From the NCBI RefSeq assembly GCF_015706575.1, contig NW_024037059.1, positions 41,887,058 to 41,951,057 on the forward strand: 64,000 nucleotides of DNA, in the 5' to 3' direction. The notes beneath the pieces are model-generated. The model was not told the origin of the DNA and made no database searches. It was given only the letters and a program-made list of their open reading frames with translations. Shown here in pieces: positions 13,401 through 24,960 of this stretch. The translations under genes and the position numbers were made by a program. The stretch comes from Patiria miniata (lineage: Eukaryota; Echinodermata; Asteroidea; Valvatida; Asterinidae). Numbering within the stretch: position 1 is the stretch's first letter; the number at the start of each line of letters is the position of its first letter.

Positions 13401-15222
13401 TGAGCTCTTGTGTATGGGCGCCGGAGATTGTATTGAATATTCATTGTTTGATATGAATATTCATGATTTTGTTTGATTGACAGGATGGTGCCACTCCCCT
13501 TTTTAAGGCAGCTCATAAGGGACACACTGATTGTGTGTCGGACCTGGTCAGCCATGGTGCTTGTTTAGGATTACTGGAGGTAAGCACTTTCTCAAAACTA
13601 GGTCCTGCTTTATTGGAAAACTTTTCCAAGTTTCTCCACTCTTACTCCTACTTTGGGGATGGTTCCTTCAAGAGTTTTGCAAGTTACCTGCTAAACTTGA
13701 ACACATTTGAGAGGAGTGTGATAATATGAATAATGCTCACATTCTATCATAATAATTCATTCACATTTATTTCCATTTCACAGTTCATAAAATACAACTA
13801 AATAGATTAACACTTTGTGTTCAAGCTCCGAAAAAGGCATCAATGTGATTTCGAGGCTTTTTGATGGCAAGTTCCTGGAAAAATTTGCAACATATATTGG
13901 GCAGCTTTGCCATTTACATCTGACATCTTTAAATTTGTAGTGTAGTAGCAAGTTTTCAATGTGTTGTTGAATCAAAAATCCACTGCCGGGTTTGCTTGTT
14001 CCTTCTTAGAATGGTGAGAGTGCTTTACATGCTGCAGCTCTGTTTGGACATCTCAAAGTCGTCAAGCAATTGATGCACGCTGGAGCAGATGTCAATCTCA
14101 AGAACAAGGTATGGTATTAAGATGATCACAACTGCTCCATCCCAACCAGTGTTTTAATAGAGTCCATTACACCTCCCTGCAAGTCCCTACAAATCCATCA
14201 CAAGTCCATCACAAGTCCATCACAAGTCCATCACAAGTTCATCACAAGTCCATCAAAAGTCCATCACAAGTCCATCACAAGTCCATCACAAGTCCATCAA
14301 AACTCCATCAAAACTCCATCACAAGTCCATCACAAGTCCATCACAAGTCCATCACAAGTCCACCACAAGTCCATCACAAGTCCATCACAAGTCCATCACA
14401 AGTCCATCACAAGTCCACCACAAGTCCTTCACAAGTCCATCACAAGTCCATCACAAGTCCATCACAAGTCCATCACAAGTCCATCACAAGTCCTTCACAA
14501 GTCCACCACAAGTCCTTCACAAGTCCATCACAAGTCCACCACAAGTCCACCACAAGTCCATCACAAGTCCATCACAAGTCCATCACAAGTCCTTCACAAG
14601 TCCATCACAAGTCCACCACAAGTCCATCACAGGTCCATATCACAAGTCCATCACAAGTCCATCACAAGTCCATCACAGGTCCATCACAAGTCCATCACAA
14701 CACCTTCAGTCTCAAGTCAAGTCACTAGCTATTCAAGTGAACTGTTACAAAAATATTCCTTTGTCATTGTTCGTCCAGTTATTTGTGACTTATGAAAGGA
14801 CATGTAATGGACTCGACTACAACACTGATCCCAATTAAACAAAAAACAATGATGGCAATGACATTTTTGTAAAGTGCTTTCCATGTATCTTTGTTATTTA
14901 TCTTTGTCATTTATTTTCATGTTTTGTTTATCTACTATTAATTAAGTACATTATCTGTGTTCATTATGGAAGTTATGAAATAAAAAAACTGAACTGAAAA
15001 AAAAAAATCTGTTAATGATCTCACATCAGAAGTTACAAGGATCAATCCTGGGAAGTGCATCCTTTATGGCAGTGATATAATTGTACTTCATCTCTTATTT
15101 GCCCCACCCAACCCCTAACCTAGGAGGGCGCCACAGCTTCAGATCTTGCCAGAGATGCAGGGTATGACATCATCTCAGACTTCATTCACATGTCCAAGCA
15201 GTCACCCCACACCACTGTATGA
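7454..15222 (+). CDS. ANKRD29: Ankyrin repeat domain protein 29
   Basis: Ten exons give a 303-residue protein, close to the vertebrate length of about 301: 7454-7465, 10671-10781, 11354-11452, 11694-11792, 12081-12179, 12535-12633, 13083-13181, 13484-13579, 14010-14108 and 15124-15222. Exons are phase 0, and the seven consecutive exons from 11354 to 14108 are 96 or 99 bases, each encoding one ankyrin repeat (for example DGATPLFIASQNGHYNMLKY). An in-frame TGA just upstream of the ATG fixes the start. The first intron has a GC donor (AAG|GCAAGT) and spans 3.2 kb. The protein is built only of ankyrin repeats and probably acts as a binding scaffold; its biochemical role is unknown. The exon series is unambiguous. 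Confidence 0.95.
9010..9420 (+). repeat. Tandem direct duplication, two copies of about 205 bases
   Basis: Two near-identical units in ANKRD29 intron 1, about 9010-9215 and 9217-9420. Both start near GCCAGGCCGGTCATT, contain GGGCCTCCTCCTTCCTTG, and end in CATGTACA-rich sequence. Small indels distinguish them. Confidence 0.85.
14176..14705 (+). repeat. 11-bp minisatellite in ANKRD29 intron 9
   Basis: Long tandem array of TCCATCACAAG with sporadic variants (CCACCACAAG, CCTTCACAAG, CCATCAAAAG). It fills about 530 bases right after exon 9. Confidence 0.95.
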
Positions 15223-16035
15223 TTGTGTGCAGTATCAACATACATCAAGACACCCACGTGTGAGTTCCCATCGTCACAAGTGGCCCTTTTCAATCAGAGG
15301 ATATTACCACACAAATTGTCCTTACTGATGACAAAAAGCGGTAGAAAAGAAATCTCAAATGGTTCCTTTTCTTTTTAACTACGCAAGGCTCTTTATCTTA
15401 GCTCAGCAAAATAACCACATGTTTGTAAGCCAAAAAGAACATTAGGAGCAATATTCATTACATATAAACCCTGTGGATGACAAGAAGACATACACATGTA
15501 GCATATGAAGTCATATTGTGAAAATATTGAACCAACGACCAATAGCATGATCCCTTTGTAGTAGTGTAACCGCGGCATTAAAGTACAGTGTTTATGCTGT
15601 GATGCAGAAGCCCAAGTAATTCTAATATCATGTCATTGTCATAAAAATTGGAGTCTTGCCATACATCCAAATGAAATGAGCATTTTGACATAAAAGATGC
15701 AAGCATTAAGTTTGAGATAGTTTCCATGAAATTTTAGTTTGGTGTTTTTTATTTGTATTTTTATATTGAGGTCTTCCTAATCAAATGTAAAAATACTTTC
15801 CTACTCTTGGTATCGCAGGAGTATTTAAATTTGATCATTCAGCAATATTTTGATAAATAACTGCCTGCATTTGAACAGTAATTTTGTTTTATTTTTTGTG
15901 TGAAATATTGACTTTGTTGTTTATGTTGAGTAGAATTTCTGTTTTTTGTATTGCCGTAACTGTTGTTTTTTTTTAACCAGAAGCAGATGTAGTGCATTAG
16001 ATTAAATCTGTAGTTATTTGACAAAACAATTCAAA

Positions 16036-16270
16036 TATGCATCTAGGCATTGCGCATGCCTACATGAGGAAAGTGAATGTTCAACCAAAAATAAAACAGT
16101 AAGAGGCACTGGATTTTTAGGAGTCCAAAGTTCATGTGACACTGGGAAAGGGTTTAAGACCAGCTAGCCATGTCTTTATCATCCATTTAAGACCGGCCAT
16201 GTGACAGGCTCTCGACCAATAGGAATGGGTTAACTGTCTTGGGTATTTATGAATTCTTGTTTTAACTGGG
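16036..16270 (+). repeat. Dispersed repeat family, copy 1
   Basis: It includes GACCAGCTAGCC, GGCCATGTGACAGG and GCTCTCGACCAATAGG. Related copies occur at about 38752-38835 (minus), 50222-50420 (minus) and 60050-60130 (plus, partial). No coding capacity was seen; class unknown. Confidence 0.65.
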
Positions 16271-16324
16271 TCATTCAGTGGAATCCACTGGTCTCCCATG
16301 GGGACCAGTAAAGAGAAGACAATG

Positions 16325-16500
16325 AGAAGAAATTACAGTTAAGAGGTGGGGGAAAGCCCAGAAGAATATTCTGAGGAAAACCCACGCAATCAGGCATGGA
16401 CTGAAAACCCAATTCACATATTGTCCCAGGCAGGAATTGAACCCAGGTCACAGCGGTAGAAGGCCAGGAAAGTACCGCTACGTCAACCTGACTCCCAAAA
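16325..16500 (-). mobile_element. SINE-like element with tRNA-type B box
   Basis: Read on the minus strand it starts GGGAGTCAGGTTGACG and contains GGGTTCAATTCC, matching the RNA polymerase III B box. Two relatives sit in the palindrome arms near 54.1 and 56.2 kb. Confidence 0.6.
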
Positions 16501-17767
16501 TCAATTTGTCAAGCACAAGTCGGGCACACAAATGTGTAAGTTTGTCTTCACCATAACAGCACTTTCCTTGTATAAGTGGAAATGTTTCTATAATATATTT
16601 AGCAGCTTTGCAGTTTAGTACTTTACTTACCAAAAGATAATAGTTTACATCAAGTTCATTATAATATTTGAACAGATACTTTATTGGAGAGTTAAAATTT
16701 GTGCATGTAAGAAAAAGAGCACAGGTGTTGTATAAAAAGAAATATATTTTGACAGTCAGGGGTTAGGCTGAATGATTTTGAAATATAAAATATCAACATG
16801 TTTGTGTTGATTCATTCAGTTATAACTAATATACAAGGTACACAAATATTTCAAATTTTGGCGTATTCCTGTTGCTGGCTTGCAGTGTTTTCGTATTCAT
16901 GGCTGTACTGTTCTCAGATTTTCTCAGACTGTTGAAAATTTTCTGCACGTATTCTTCAACATGTTCTCAACCACAATGTAATCGTCTTAATCTGTAACAC
17001 TTGTTCTTATCTCATTTGTATTCATACCAGAACTATACTTCTGAACAAATACATGTTTTTTTTGACAACACCACTGTTATGTTGTGACTTGTTTGAATCA
17101 CATGATTTATAAATGTTTTGAAATAATGTAGTCAAATACTGGTACATGTAATTATACCAGAGCGTTATCTAAATGCCTATCTGGCAATTTTCTTTGGATT
17201 TGAAACATCTATAATTTTATTTATGCCAATACACTGTCAAATATTCATCTCAATGCATAAATGGATCAAATGAAGGGTCTTTTTTACATTATTATTAGTC
17301 ATTTCTTAATTGTGAGCAAAAGCATCAAGTTATACTGATGGTTGTCCTAAGTGTGACCGATGTTGTTGCCATCTTGGTCTTGAACCCTGCCTTGTATGCA
17401 CATTATCATAGAATTGCCTTACAGATTTAATAGGTAGCCAGACCATCTGCATAGACTTGTAATGTTAGTTACTCATACCATGACCTTGCCTAGTCAGTTT
17501 TGCCACAGATAGTGCATCTTTCATTTAAAGGTTTCTTTCATATGAACTGTGTAAAGCTTTTATTATTTGCCAAAGTTTGGACAGTGTTACAGGTTATTTG
17601 CTACCTCGTGTTTGTTTTATTTAGTTTTTTTTGACAAATATTTAGATTGTTGTGTTTTATGTGGCTTTATCAGATGTATTCAGCATGGGCAGTACAGTAC
17701 TTTGTTTTCAGTAAGAGTTGAATAAATTGTTTGCATTGAAATTTATAGGTCTCCACGTCGCTGCAGT

Positions 17768-17773
17768 TTTATT
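17768..17773 (-). terminator. Candidate FAHD1 polyadenylation signal
   Basis: AATAAA on the minus strand, about 560 bases past the FAHD1 stop. The plus-strand ANKRD29 signal at 17721-17726 is only about 40 bases away, so the two transcripts converge tail to tail. Confidence 0.4.
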
Positions 17774-18330
17774 TTAAACGGACTGCAATCTTGTCGATGC
17801 AAAACAATATTTTACCTTTTTTATTAAAGGTTCTCGAGTCAATGAAACAGGAAAGCTCAATGACATACAGTGCAATATTTTTTTCAGTTACAGAAATTGT
17901 TTAATAACTGTAAATACACAATTTTAAGGTATGAAATTTAAAATTAAAAATCTAATATTTCTGTTTTTAAATTTTACAATTTATACATTTTTCATAATTT
18001 TTCATTAGAGAACATCTATCCCAGGAATTTAAAGTTACTTTAGCCCCCTTTGCAATAACTGCAAAACCAGAGATGTACCCAACATAACAGCCGAGATAGT
18101 TTTTTTTAACGAAAGGTATATATATAAATATCTGTAAGAATTTAAAGAGTATTCATCAGGGCACCACATTACATTTGGATGCAATAGTTTCTTCAATCTA
18201 GCCCCAAAGATTTTCCAGTGGATGCAGTGAAAAATTATTTGAATATGGTGGGTTTACTGCAAAAATGCATAAATTGAGGTTCTTTTTAGAGATAATGAAT
18301 GAGAGACGTAAGTACAGAACTTGTTCAAGT

Positions 18331-20055
18331 TTATATTCCTTCTGCAACTGTGAAGGACATGTTTACTTTATCGGTTGATGAGCCATCTGACAGGCCACAT
18401 GTGATGACATCACCACCTTGCACTGGCCCGACACCAGAGGGCGTCCCAGTCAACACCAAGTCACCCTCTTGCAGCGACATGTAGCGACTGATGTAGCTGA
18501 GGAGCGCGGGGATCTTGAAAATCATGTCACTTGTGTTCCCATCCTGCCTCATCTCATCGTTGACTTTAAGCCAGAGCCGGAAGTTGTGCGGGTCTGGTAC
18601 CTCATCTCGCCCCAGGAACCCGCTGACTGGGCAGGAGGTATCGAACATCTTGGCCAGCGTCCAGGGAGCACCCTTCTTTTTGGCCGCATCTTGGAGGTCT
18701 CGGGCCGTCATGTCTAGCGCCAGGGTGTAGCCGCCCACGTGGTCCATAGCTGAGGATTCTGGGATGTCTCTCCCAGGGCGGGATATGACCACGCCCAGTT
18801 CCACTTCATGATGCAAATTGTTGCATCCAGGAGGAGCCTGCAAGACAGAAAACATTGGAAGATGCCTCCAGTCAAAGTATCTCTGATTTTTGATGGCACT
18901 GTTTAAGTATGACCACTGCCCATTGGAAGCAGCCAAAAATAATCAACTTGCTTTTAAAATGAAAGAAAATTGTTTAAAGACATCTATATACAAAAAAAAA
19001 TGAGTATGGGAGGAGGGGGAAGGGGAGGGGGGATTGTGGGTGTATAGGGGAGGGTGGAGCATTACAACCAAACTAGAATGCATTCTTTTTGTGGTAGTCT
19101 TACTCTTATTGGAGTACCCTCTGTAATGAACGCAGTCGTTGGTTTCAGGAAAATGATGGGTTCTGCCGGTATGGTATTCCCCAGCTCAGCTGCATGGGCA
19201 CTGAGAGTGAAAATGATTGGTTTGTTAATTAAAATTGTATGATAAGAATGAAAATTTGGCTATAATTAGAAATAGTACTAGTAGGCCTACAATATGAAAA
19301 ATTACGCAAAGTATATGGGCTAGGCTGGGGCTTTTTAAAAAGTAAGGCTTAGGCCAAGTAAAAAACAAAAACATGTTTAATAGCGTCCTTCCTTTTTGAA
19401 AAAGGAGGCCCTTCCAACCCCCCTCCAAAATGGCCGACCATGCTATTTATCAAGATGGCCAGATGGCCGCCACTTTTTTTTTTTTAAATGGCCGCCACTT
19501 GGACTCAGGAAATGACACACCAACTTTATATGGGCCTAGATGCAACAGACAAAGAGGCCAAAATGATTGATCTTTTTTTAAAATTGTGTTCCCCCCAAAA
19601 AAGAAAGGAGGCCTGCACTGCAGCCTCCAAAAAGGAAGCGGGCGGGGACGCTAAACATATATATATTTTTTTCTTGGCCTAATCTAATTTTTTTCACATA
19701 CCAGGAACCAGGAAAGCCAGTGCCCCCTCGGGCTATACTCTCGCAAACAGCGACTGAAACTGACAGCTTTTTGCACTGCAAAAGTACATGCACAGTCTTC
19801 ACTGCATGTTTTGGTTATAGCGCCCTCTACGTGTATTTCAACCCAACACATTCTACTAGTCTAATCTAACGTTTATTTCACACCAACATTTTCATCGACC
19901 TAACTGCCAGATCCGTCCACCTTTTTATAAACCAAGGCTAGGCCAACTTAGCTTTCTTTTCTTTACGCTTGGAAGGTTACTTACGCATAATTACGGCCAA
20001 CGCAGATAATCTTTCGTCCAGTCTCGACAAATCGCGACAGACTGGGGGCAGCCAT
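18331..20055 (-). CDS. FAHD1: Acylpyruvase / oxaloacetate decarboxylase FAHD1
   Basis: Three exons, 19985-20055 (ATG at 20055), 19104-19200 and 18331-18837, join in phase to 224 residues, the usual FAHD1 length. The start ([20 protein letters not shown]) leads into the fold. The HHEVELGVV motif and [10 protein letters not shown] carry the acidic metal-binding residues of the fumarylacetoacetase-like superfamily, and [10 protein letters not shown] closes the active site. Vertebrate FAHD1 is mitochondrial and splits acylpyruvates and decarboxylates oxaloacetate. A degenerate copy of exon 2 with flanking intron occurs at about 50.0 kb. Confidence 0.96.
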
Positions 20056-20420
20056 TTTGAAATGAATTAGACTCAAATCCAGCCGCTAGTTCTAGTTATT
20101 CTAAAGGAAAACATCATGCGCATGCATACTTTTGTGCGCCCTCAGTCGAGTCACTGTGAAAAATTAATAAGAAACAGCATGGGAAAGAAAGTTCACTCTG
20201 ATTTTTCTCCCTTTTTTATCTATTATTTGCTGTCATATTTATACAGGGTTGCCTGATCTGCTTTCCATAAGGGCCCTGGGTCCTTTACATAAATATAATT
20301 AAAACAGTAAGATAATTTGAATAAAAACAAAACAATAAAAACATCATAATCAAATTAAATCAGACATATAAAAAAAATAACGACTACAACCCAACAGATC
20401 AGAATAAAACAAATCCTCCC
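20056..20420 (-). repeat. FAHD1 upstream region and minus-strand LINE-like 3' tail
   Basis: From about 20205 to 20420 the minus strand reads as a T-rich 3' UTR, then GGGCCCTTATGGAAAGCAG, CAACCCTGTATAAAT and an A-rich end. This resembles the plus-strand tail at 22.4 kb. No reverse-transcriptase ORF was seen. Confidence 0.45.
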
Positions 20421-20675
20421 CACTGGGCAATTTGTTACCGATTACCGAGATTACCGGATATTTCCGGTAATATCACCCCAAAATTTGACTAAGACCAAAT
20501 ATTACCAATATTACCATGTTATTACCCAAATGATATTACCTGTGTTATAATGAAAGTGTTATAAATTCCTTAATATTTGGTATTTTGAGGATAAGGATAA
20601 GATATAAATGATCCTCGAGGCCAACGGTCTGTTTCTGTTGAGGAAAATAATTGGAAAATGGTGCACCATCGTACC

Positions 20676-21925
20676 ACAAATTCCAAGTCCAAAATATTAC
20701 TGTTATCACCCTGTTGAAACCGACATTTTACCGAGTTACAACCGGGTGATGAGAAGTAATATGGGTAATGTTGAATGACTTGTATTGGTTATAACATTGC
20801 GAACTTGAGTAATAACAGTAAACTTATTGCAATCCCCGTGAAATGTTCAAGTCCAAAATATTACTGTTATCACCCTGTTGAAACCGACATTTTACCCAGT
20901 TACAACAGGGTGATGAGAAGTAATATCGGTAATGTTGAATGGCTCGAATTGGTTATAACATTGTGAACTTGAGTAATAACAGTAAACTTATAGCAATTCC
21001 AGCGAAATTTCTAAGTCCAAAATATTACTGTTATCACCCTGTTGAAACCGACATTTTACCCAGCTACAACAGGGTGATGAGAAGTAATATCGGTAATGTT
21101 GAATGGCTCGAATTGGTTATAACATTGCGAACTTGAGTAATAACAGTAAACTTATAGCAATCCCAGCGAAATTTCTAAGTCCAAAATATTACTGTTATCA
21201 CCCTGTTGAAACCGACATTTTACCAAGTTACAACAGGGTGATGAGAAGTAATATGGGTAATGTTTAATGGCTGAATTGGTTATAACATTGCGAACTTGAG
21301 TAATAACAGTAAACTTATAGCAATCCCCGTGACATTTTTAAGTCCAAAATATTACTGTTATCACCCCGTTGAAACCGACCTTTTACCCAGCTACAACAGG
21401 GTGATGAGAAGTAATATGGGTAATGTTGAATGGCTTGAATTGGTTATAACATTGCAAACTTAAGTAATAACAGTAAACTTCTAGCAATCCTCGCGAAATG
21501 TTGAAGTCCAAAATATTACTGATATCACCCTGTTGAAACCGACATTTTACCCAGCTACAACAGGGTGATGAGAAGTAATATGGGTAATGTTGAATGGCTT
21601 GAATTGGTTATAACATTGCGAATTTGAGTAATAACAGTAAACTTCTAGCAATCCTCGCGAAATGTTGAAGTCCAAAATATTACTGATATCACCCTGTTGA
21701 AACCGACATTTTACCCAGTTACAACGGGGTGATGAGAAGTAATATGGGTAATGTTGAATGGCTTGAATTGGTTATAACATTGCGAACTTGAGTAATAACA
21801 GTAAACTTCTAGCAATCCCCGCGAAATGTTCAAGTACAAAATACTACTGTTATCACCCTGTTGAAACCGATATATTACCGAGTTACAACAGGGTGATGAG
21901 AAGTAATATGGGTAATGTTAAATTG
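20676..21925 (+). repeat. Left subterminal array, about 164-bp units
   Basis: About 7.6 tandem units. The mark AATGTTGAATGG (or close variants) recurs at about 20931, 21095, 21259, 21422, 21586, 21750 and 21914, giving a period of 163-164. Each unit contains ATATTACTGTTATCACCCTG and an inverted CAGGGTGATGAGAAGTAATA. Upstream, 20421-20600 is dense in single ATTACC motifs. Confidence 0.95.
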
Positions 21926-21929
21926 CTAC

Positions 21930-22512
21930 ACCCCCACATCCTTCTAACATGGCCTCATCTCTAGTCCAAACGTTTCTTATTAATTGCTATCTATATTTTT
22001 TATTCCATTTTTTGTATTTTAGCATTACTTGGTTAATTCTTGTTCATTTAGTTATTTACTTTTTATTCTTTCTCTGTTTTTAAAATGTTGTTCAATTGTA
22101 TCACTATCGTTGTTTCATTTTAATTATATTGTTTTAGTACAGTTGGTGGATGGGGCTTACGTCTATTAGTTGGTTTATTCTTTTATTGGTTTATTCCCAT
22201 TGTGTGTAATTGTAAATATTCTTATTTAACTTATGTATTGTTTTTTTACTTTTGATGATTTTTTTTTCTTCTAACCTTAGGTTAGAATTTATCTGTTCTT
22301 ATCATTTTTTTTAGGTTTAATTCAATTCTGACTTAATATTTTTTTGTTTCTGGTCTTGTTTTAATCCAATATTGTAAACTATTTTAATAATTTTAGGTAA
22401 TGCAGGGCCCTTGATAAGACCACCCTGGATAAATAAGACAGCCATCAAATTGTACTAATTGTTTAATTTGTTGGCCGAATAAATAATAATAATAATAAAA
22501 ATAATAATGACA
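21930..22512 (+). repeat. LINE-like 3' tail, plus strand
   Basis: T-rich sequence, then GCAGGGCCCTTGATAAG and CACCCTGGATAAATAAG, ending in an AATAAT microsatellite. The form is that of a non-LTR retrotransposon 3' end. No coding part is present. Orientation is opposite to the tail at 20.2-20.4 kb. Confidence 0.5.
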
Positions 22513-22619
22513 GCGAAGCGTGTTTGTGTTGCGTTACGTCACAGATCGCACAAAATCTATCCAATGAGAACTCGAATCCGTCAGCCCCAGCGCCTGTTAT
22601 GTTGCAGGCCAGGCGGCGG

Positions 22620-22672
22620 GGGTGGGTGGGTACCACTGATCTTTATATATAGAGATCAGTGGTGGGTACCAG
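22620..22672. repeat. Short hairpin with CCACTGATCT arms
   Basis: CCACTGATCT, a TATATATA-rich loop, and AGATCAGTGG. The flanks also repeat GGGTACC. Confidence 0.6.
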
Positions 22673-22679
22673 TGAAATG

Positions 22680-24100
22680 ACGGAAAGCGCGGGCCTTTAA
22701 TATGTAAGTCCGCGTGACCGGCGCCTGCCACGTACGTACCACAATTTCTGCAAGGCGGTGAGTTCGTGCAGTTTTAAAATTGAAGTTGCAAGGCTCGGAT
22801 TGATCGTTTTTAACCCCCAACTCCAATTATAAGGTAAGAATATTATGATTTTCCGTATTTGCTAGGAATTGAGGATGAGTTAGGCAATTTTTGGATGCTC
22901 GGCATGTCATTTTTAACACGTTAAAAAATAAAGGCATATTTGTGACTCAGCCAGTGGCAGTGCCCCACATGTTCACGGCATGCACCATGCTTCCTATTGA
23001 TGGCGCTTACAAATTACAAATCAGTCTCAAATAAATCCGTCAACATCCTTGACATAAATGATTACTTTGGGTTGTTTTGTCTTCATACTACAAATATGGT
23101 ATATGAACTACCTCCCTGCACAGAGATTTCTCATGTAAAACTGCATTTCAATGCCGTATTTTATGGTGACATTTACGAAAATTGAATGTTGGACACCGTC
23201 AAGAACCGTCAAGCACCGTCAAGACAATCGCCAAGCACCGTCAAGACCATCGTCTTTCCGACCGACATTTACCAACTATTGAAACCAAAAGCTAATTATA
23301 GCTGAAATATGGTCGGTATAATTATCTGTTAAGCAAAGAAAGGGTTTTTTAACGTGGCAAACAAAGAATCTTTCAACATTTCCAAAGAGCCGTGAGATTA
23401 GACGCCATCTTGTTTTCCTGAGGCTTTGGAAGGAATGTCCTATTATTTATCCATGGGTAGGCCCATATTTTCCGGTCAGGTTTGATTAAATAATAATATA
23501 ATTTTGAAAAGAAATTAAAGTTAATTAGTTTAATTGCGTGGGCCTAGAAGAAATGTTTAGAAAAAAATATTTTAAATGCTTTTCTTTCAATAAATAAATA
23601 GGCCCCCCTAGGCTTAAATAAATTAACTTTTGACAGCAGAGGGCGCTCTGTATCATTATTGCAAATGTTGTAATATCTGTCATAAAACTGACATATTTGT
23701 AAATATTTGAGCTACATTGAGCTTTTGGTGTCAATAATTGGGGTAAATTTTAAACGTAATGAAATGGTCTTGACAGCAATGGACCGATCAGAATTTGGTC
23801 ATAAGCCCCGCCCACCTTAGCAACGGCATGGCAACGCCATAAGCTCGGTCAAAGTCAACAAACTGTGTGTGTGTACCGTACGTGCCACGTACATGTAAAC
23901 CTACGCTATATATAAACATTAACAATGGCGGAAAACGGGGGAAACTTTAGAGTACAATTTCCTCAAGAGTGCGTTTGTGCACGAAGTTTTGTTTGGAGTT
24001 TTGAAGGATGGCCAGACAGGGGAAATACTTGGTCGACAAACATGACAGAAGAATGCATGAAATGAAGGTCGGAAGCGGCGTGTCATCGACAAAACACAGC
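22680..24100. other. Non-coding stretch inside the large element
   Basis: No convincing gene. 23190-23260 holds direct repeats of CACCGTCAAGA. About 23190-23260 and 23760-23880 have inverted relatives near 25500-25710, so they may be outer arms of the palindrome that follows. Confidence 0.4.
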
Positions 24101-24960
24101 CTAGGCCTAGCCTAGTCCTACAAACATGGCGGTATGTGGCTCTCTTTTAAAATCTGTCTTGTTACTGTCGCCATTACCGCCATGCTCCGGCGCGAGCCGT
24201 TAACACCAAGTATCGACTGCCGAAATCCGAGAAAGTTTGACTCCAAATATCTTCCGAAATACATAAGACAGAACCCTTTCACATATACCATCGTGCTCGA
24301 GAGATTCTAGTGTTTTATAAATAATGGTCAAACTTATCGAAGTCGTAAATTTGTCCATGTTTGGCGCTTGACAAACTGGGCAAAAATCCGACAACGTTAT
24401 TGCATGTATGGTTGGGCGCCGCCATCTTAGTTTCATCTGCTCGTGAGAAGCCGAGGTGCCTAATTATTCATGCATAATTCATAATGACGTCGCACATGTT
24501 GATTCGTGCACTGAGACTGCCGAGTCACGTGCTGCACGCGTACATGGCATTTACCGTATACGCGTGACGTCATTATGAATTATGCATGAATAATCGGGCA
24601 CCTCGGCTTTTCACGAGCAGATGAAACTAAGATGGCGGCGCCCAACCATACATGCCATAACGTTGTCAGAATTTTGCCTAGTTTGCCTAGTTTGTCAAGC
24701 GCCATACATGGACAAATGTACAATTTCGGTAAGTTTGACCGTTATTTATAAAACACTAGAATCTCTTGAGCACGATGGTATATGTGAAAGGGTTCTGTCT
24801 TCTGTATTTCGGAAGATTTTTGGAGTCGAACTTTCTCGGATTTCGGCAGTCGACACTTGGTGTTAACGGCTTGCGCCGGAGCATGGCGGTAATGGCGACA
24901 GTAACAAGACAGATTTTAAGAGAGCCATACCGCCATGTTTGTAGGGCTAGGCCTAGCCTA
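24101..24960. repeat. Palindrome of about 860 bp: two arms of about 390 bp, 74-base spacer
   Basis: Arms 24101-24491 and 24566-24960 are near-identical inverted copies with scattered differences. Each arm encodes a short ORF opening outward, with MAAPNHTC at the start: minus 24315-24425 (36 codons) and plus 24632-24751 (39 codons). TGACGTCA/CRE-like sequences flank the spacer. The outer ends share CTAGGCCTAGCC. It may be a foldback element or an inverted duplication of a promoter with its first exon. Confidence 0.85.

Larger units (their letters stand above)
15223..17726 (+). other. ANKRD29 3' UTR and intergenic sequence
   Basis: AT-rich, with no other coding exon seen. A candidate AATAAA sits at 17721-17726; an earlier one lies near 16090 inside a repeat. 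A dispersed repeat and a SINE-like segment occupy about 16036-16500. Confidence 0.5.

Noticed and set aside
14176..14705. A CRISPR-like array from the regular 11-bp repeat.
   Set aside because: No spacers; it is a simple minisatellite in a eukaryotic intron.
20676..21925. A CRISPR or centromeric satellite interpretation of the 164-bp array.
   Set aside because: Units are contiguous with no unique spacers, the array is short, and it abuts CACTA-type terminal sequence.
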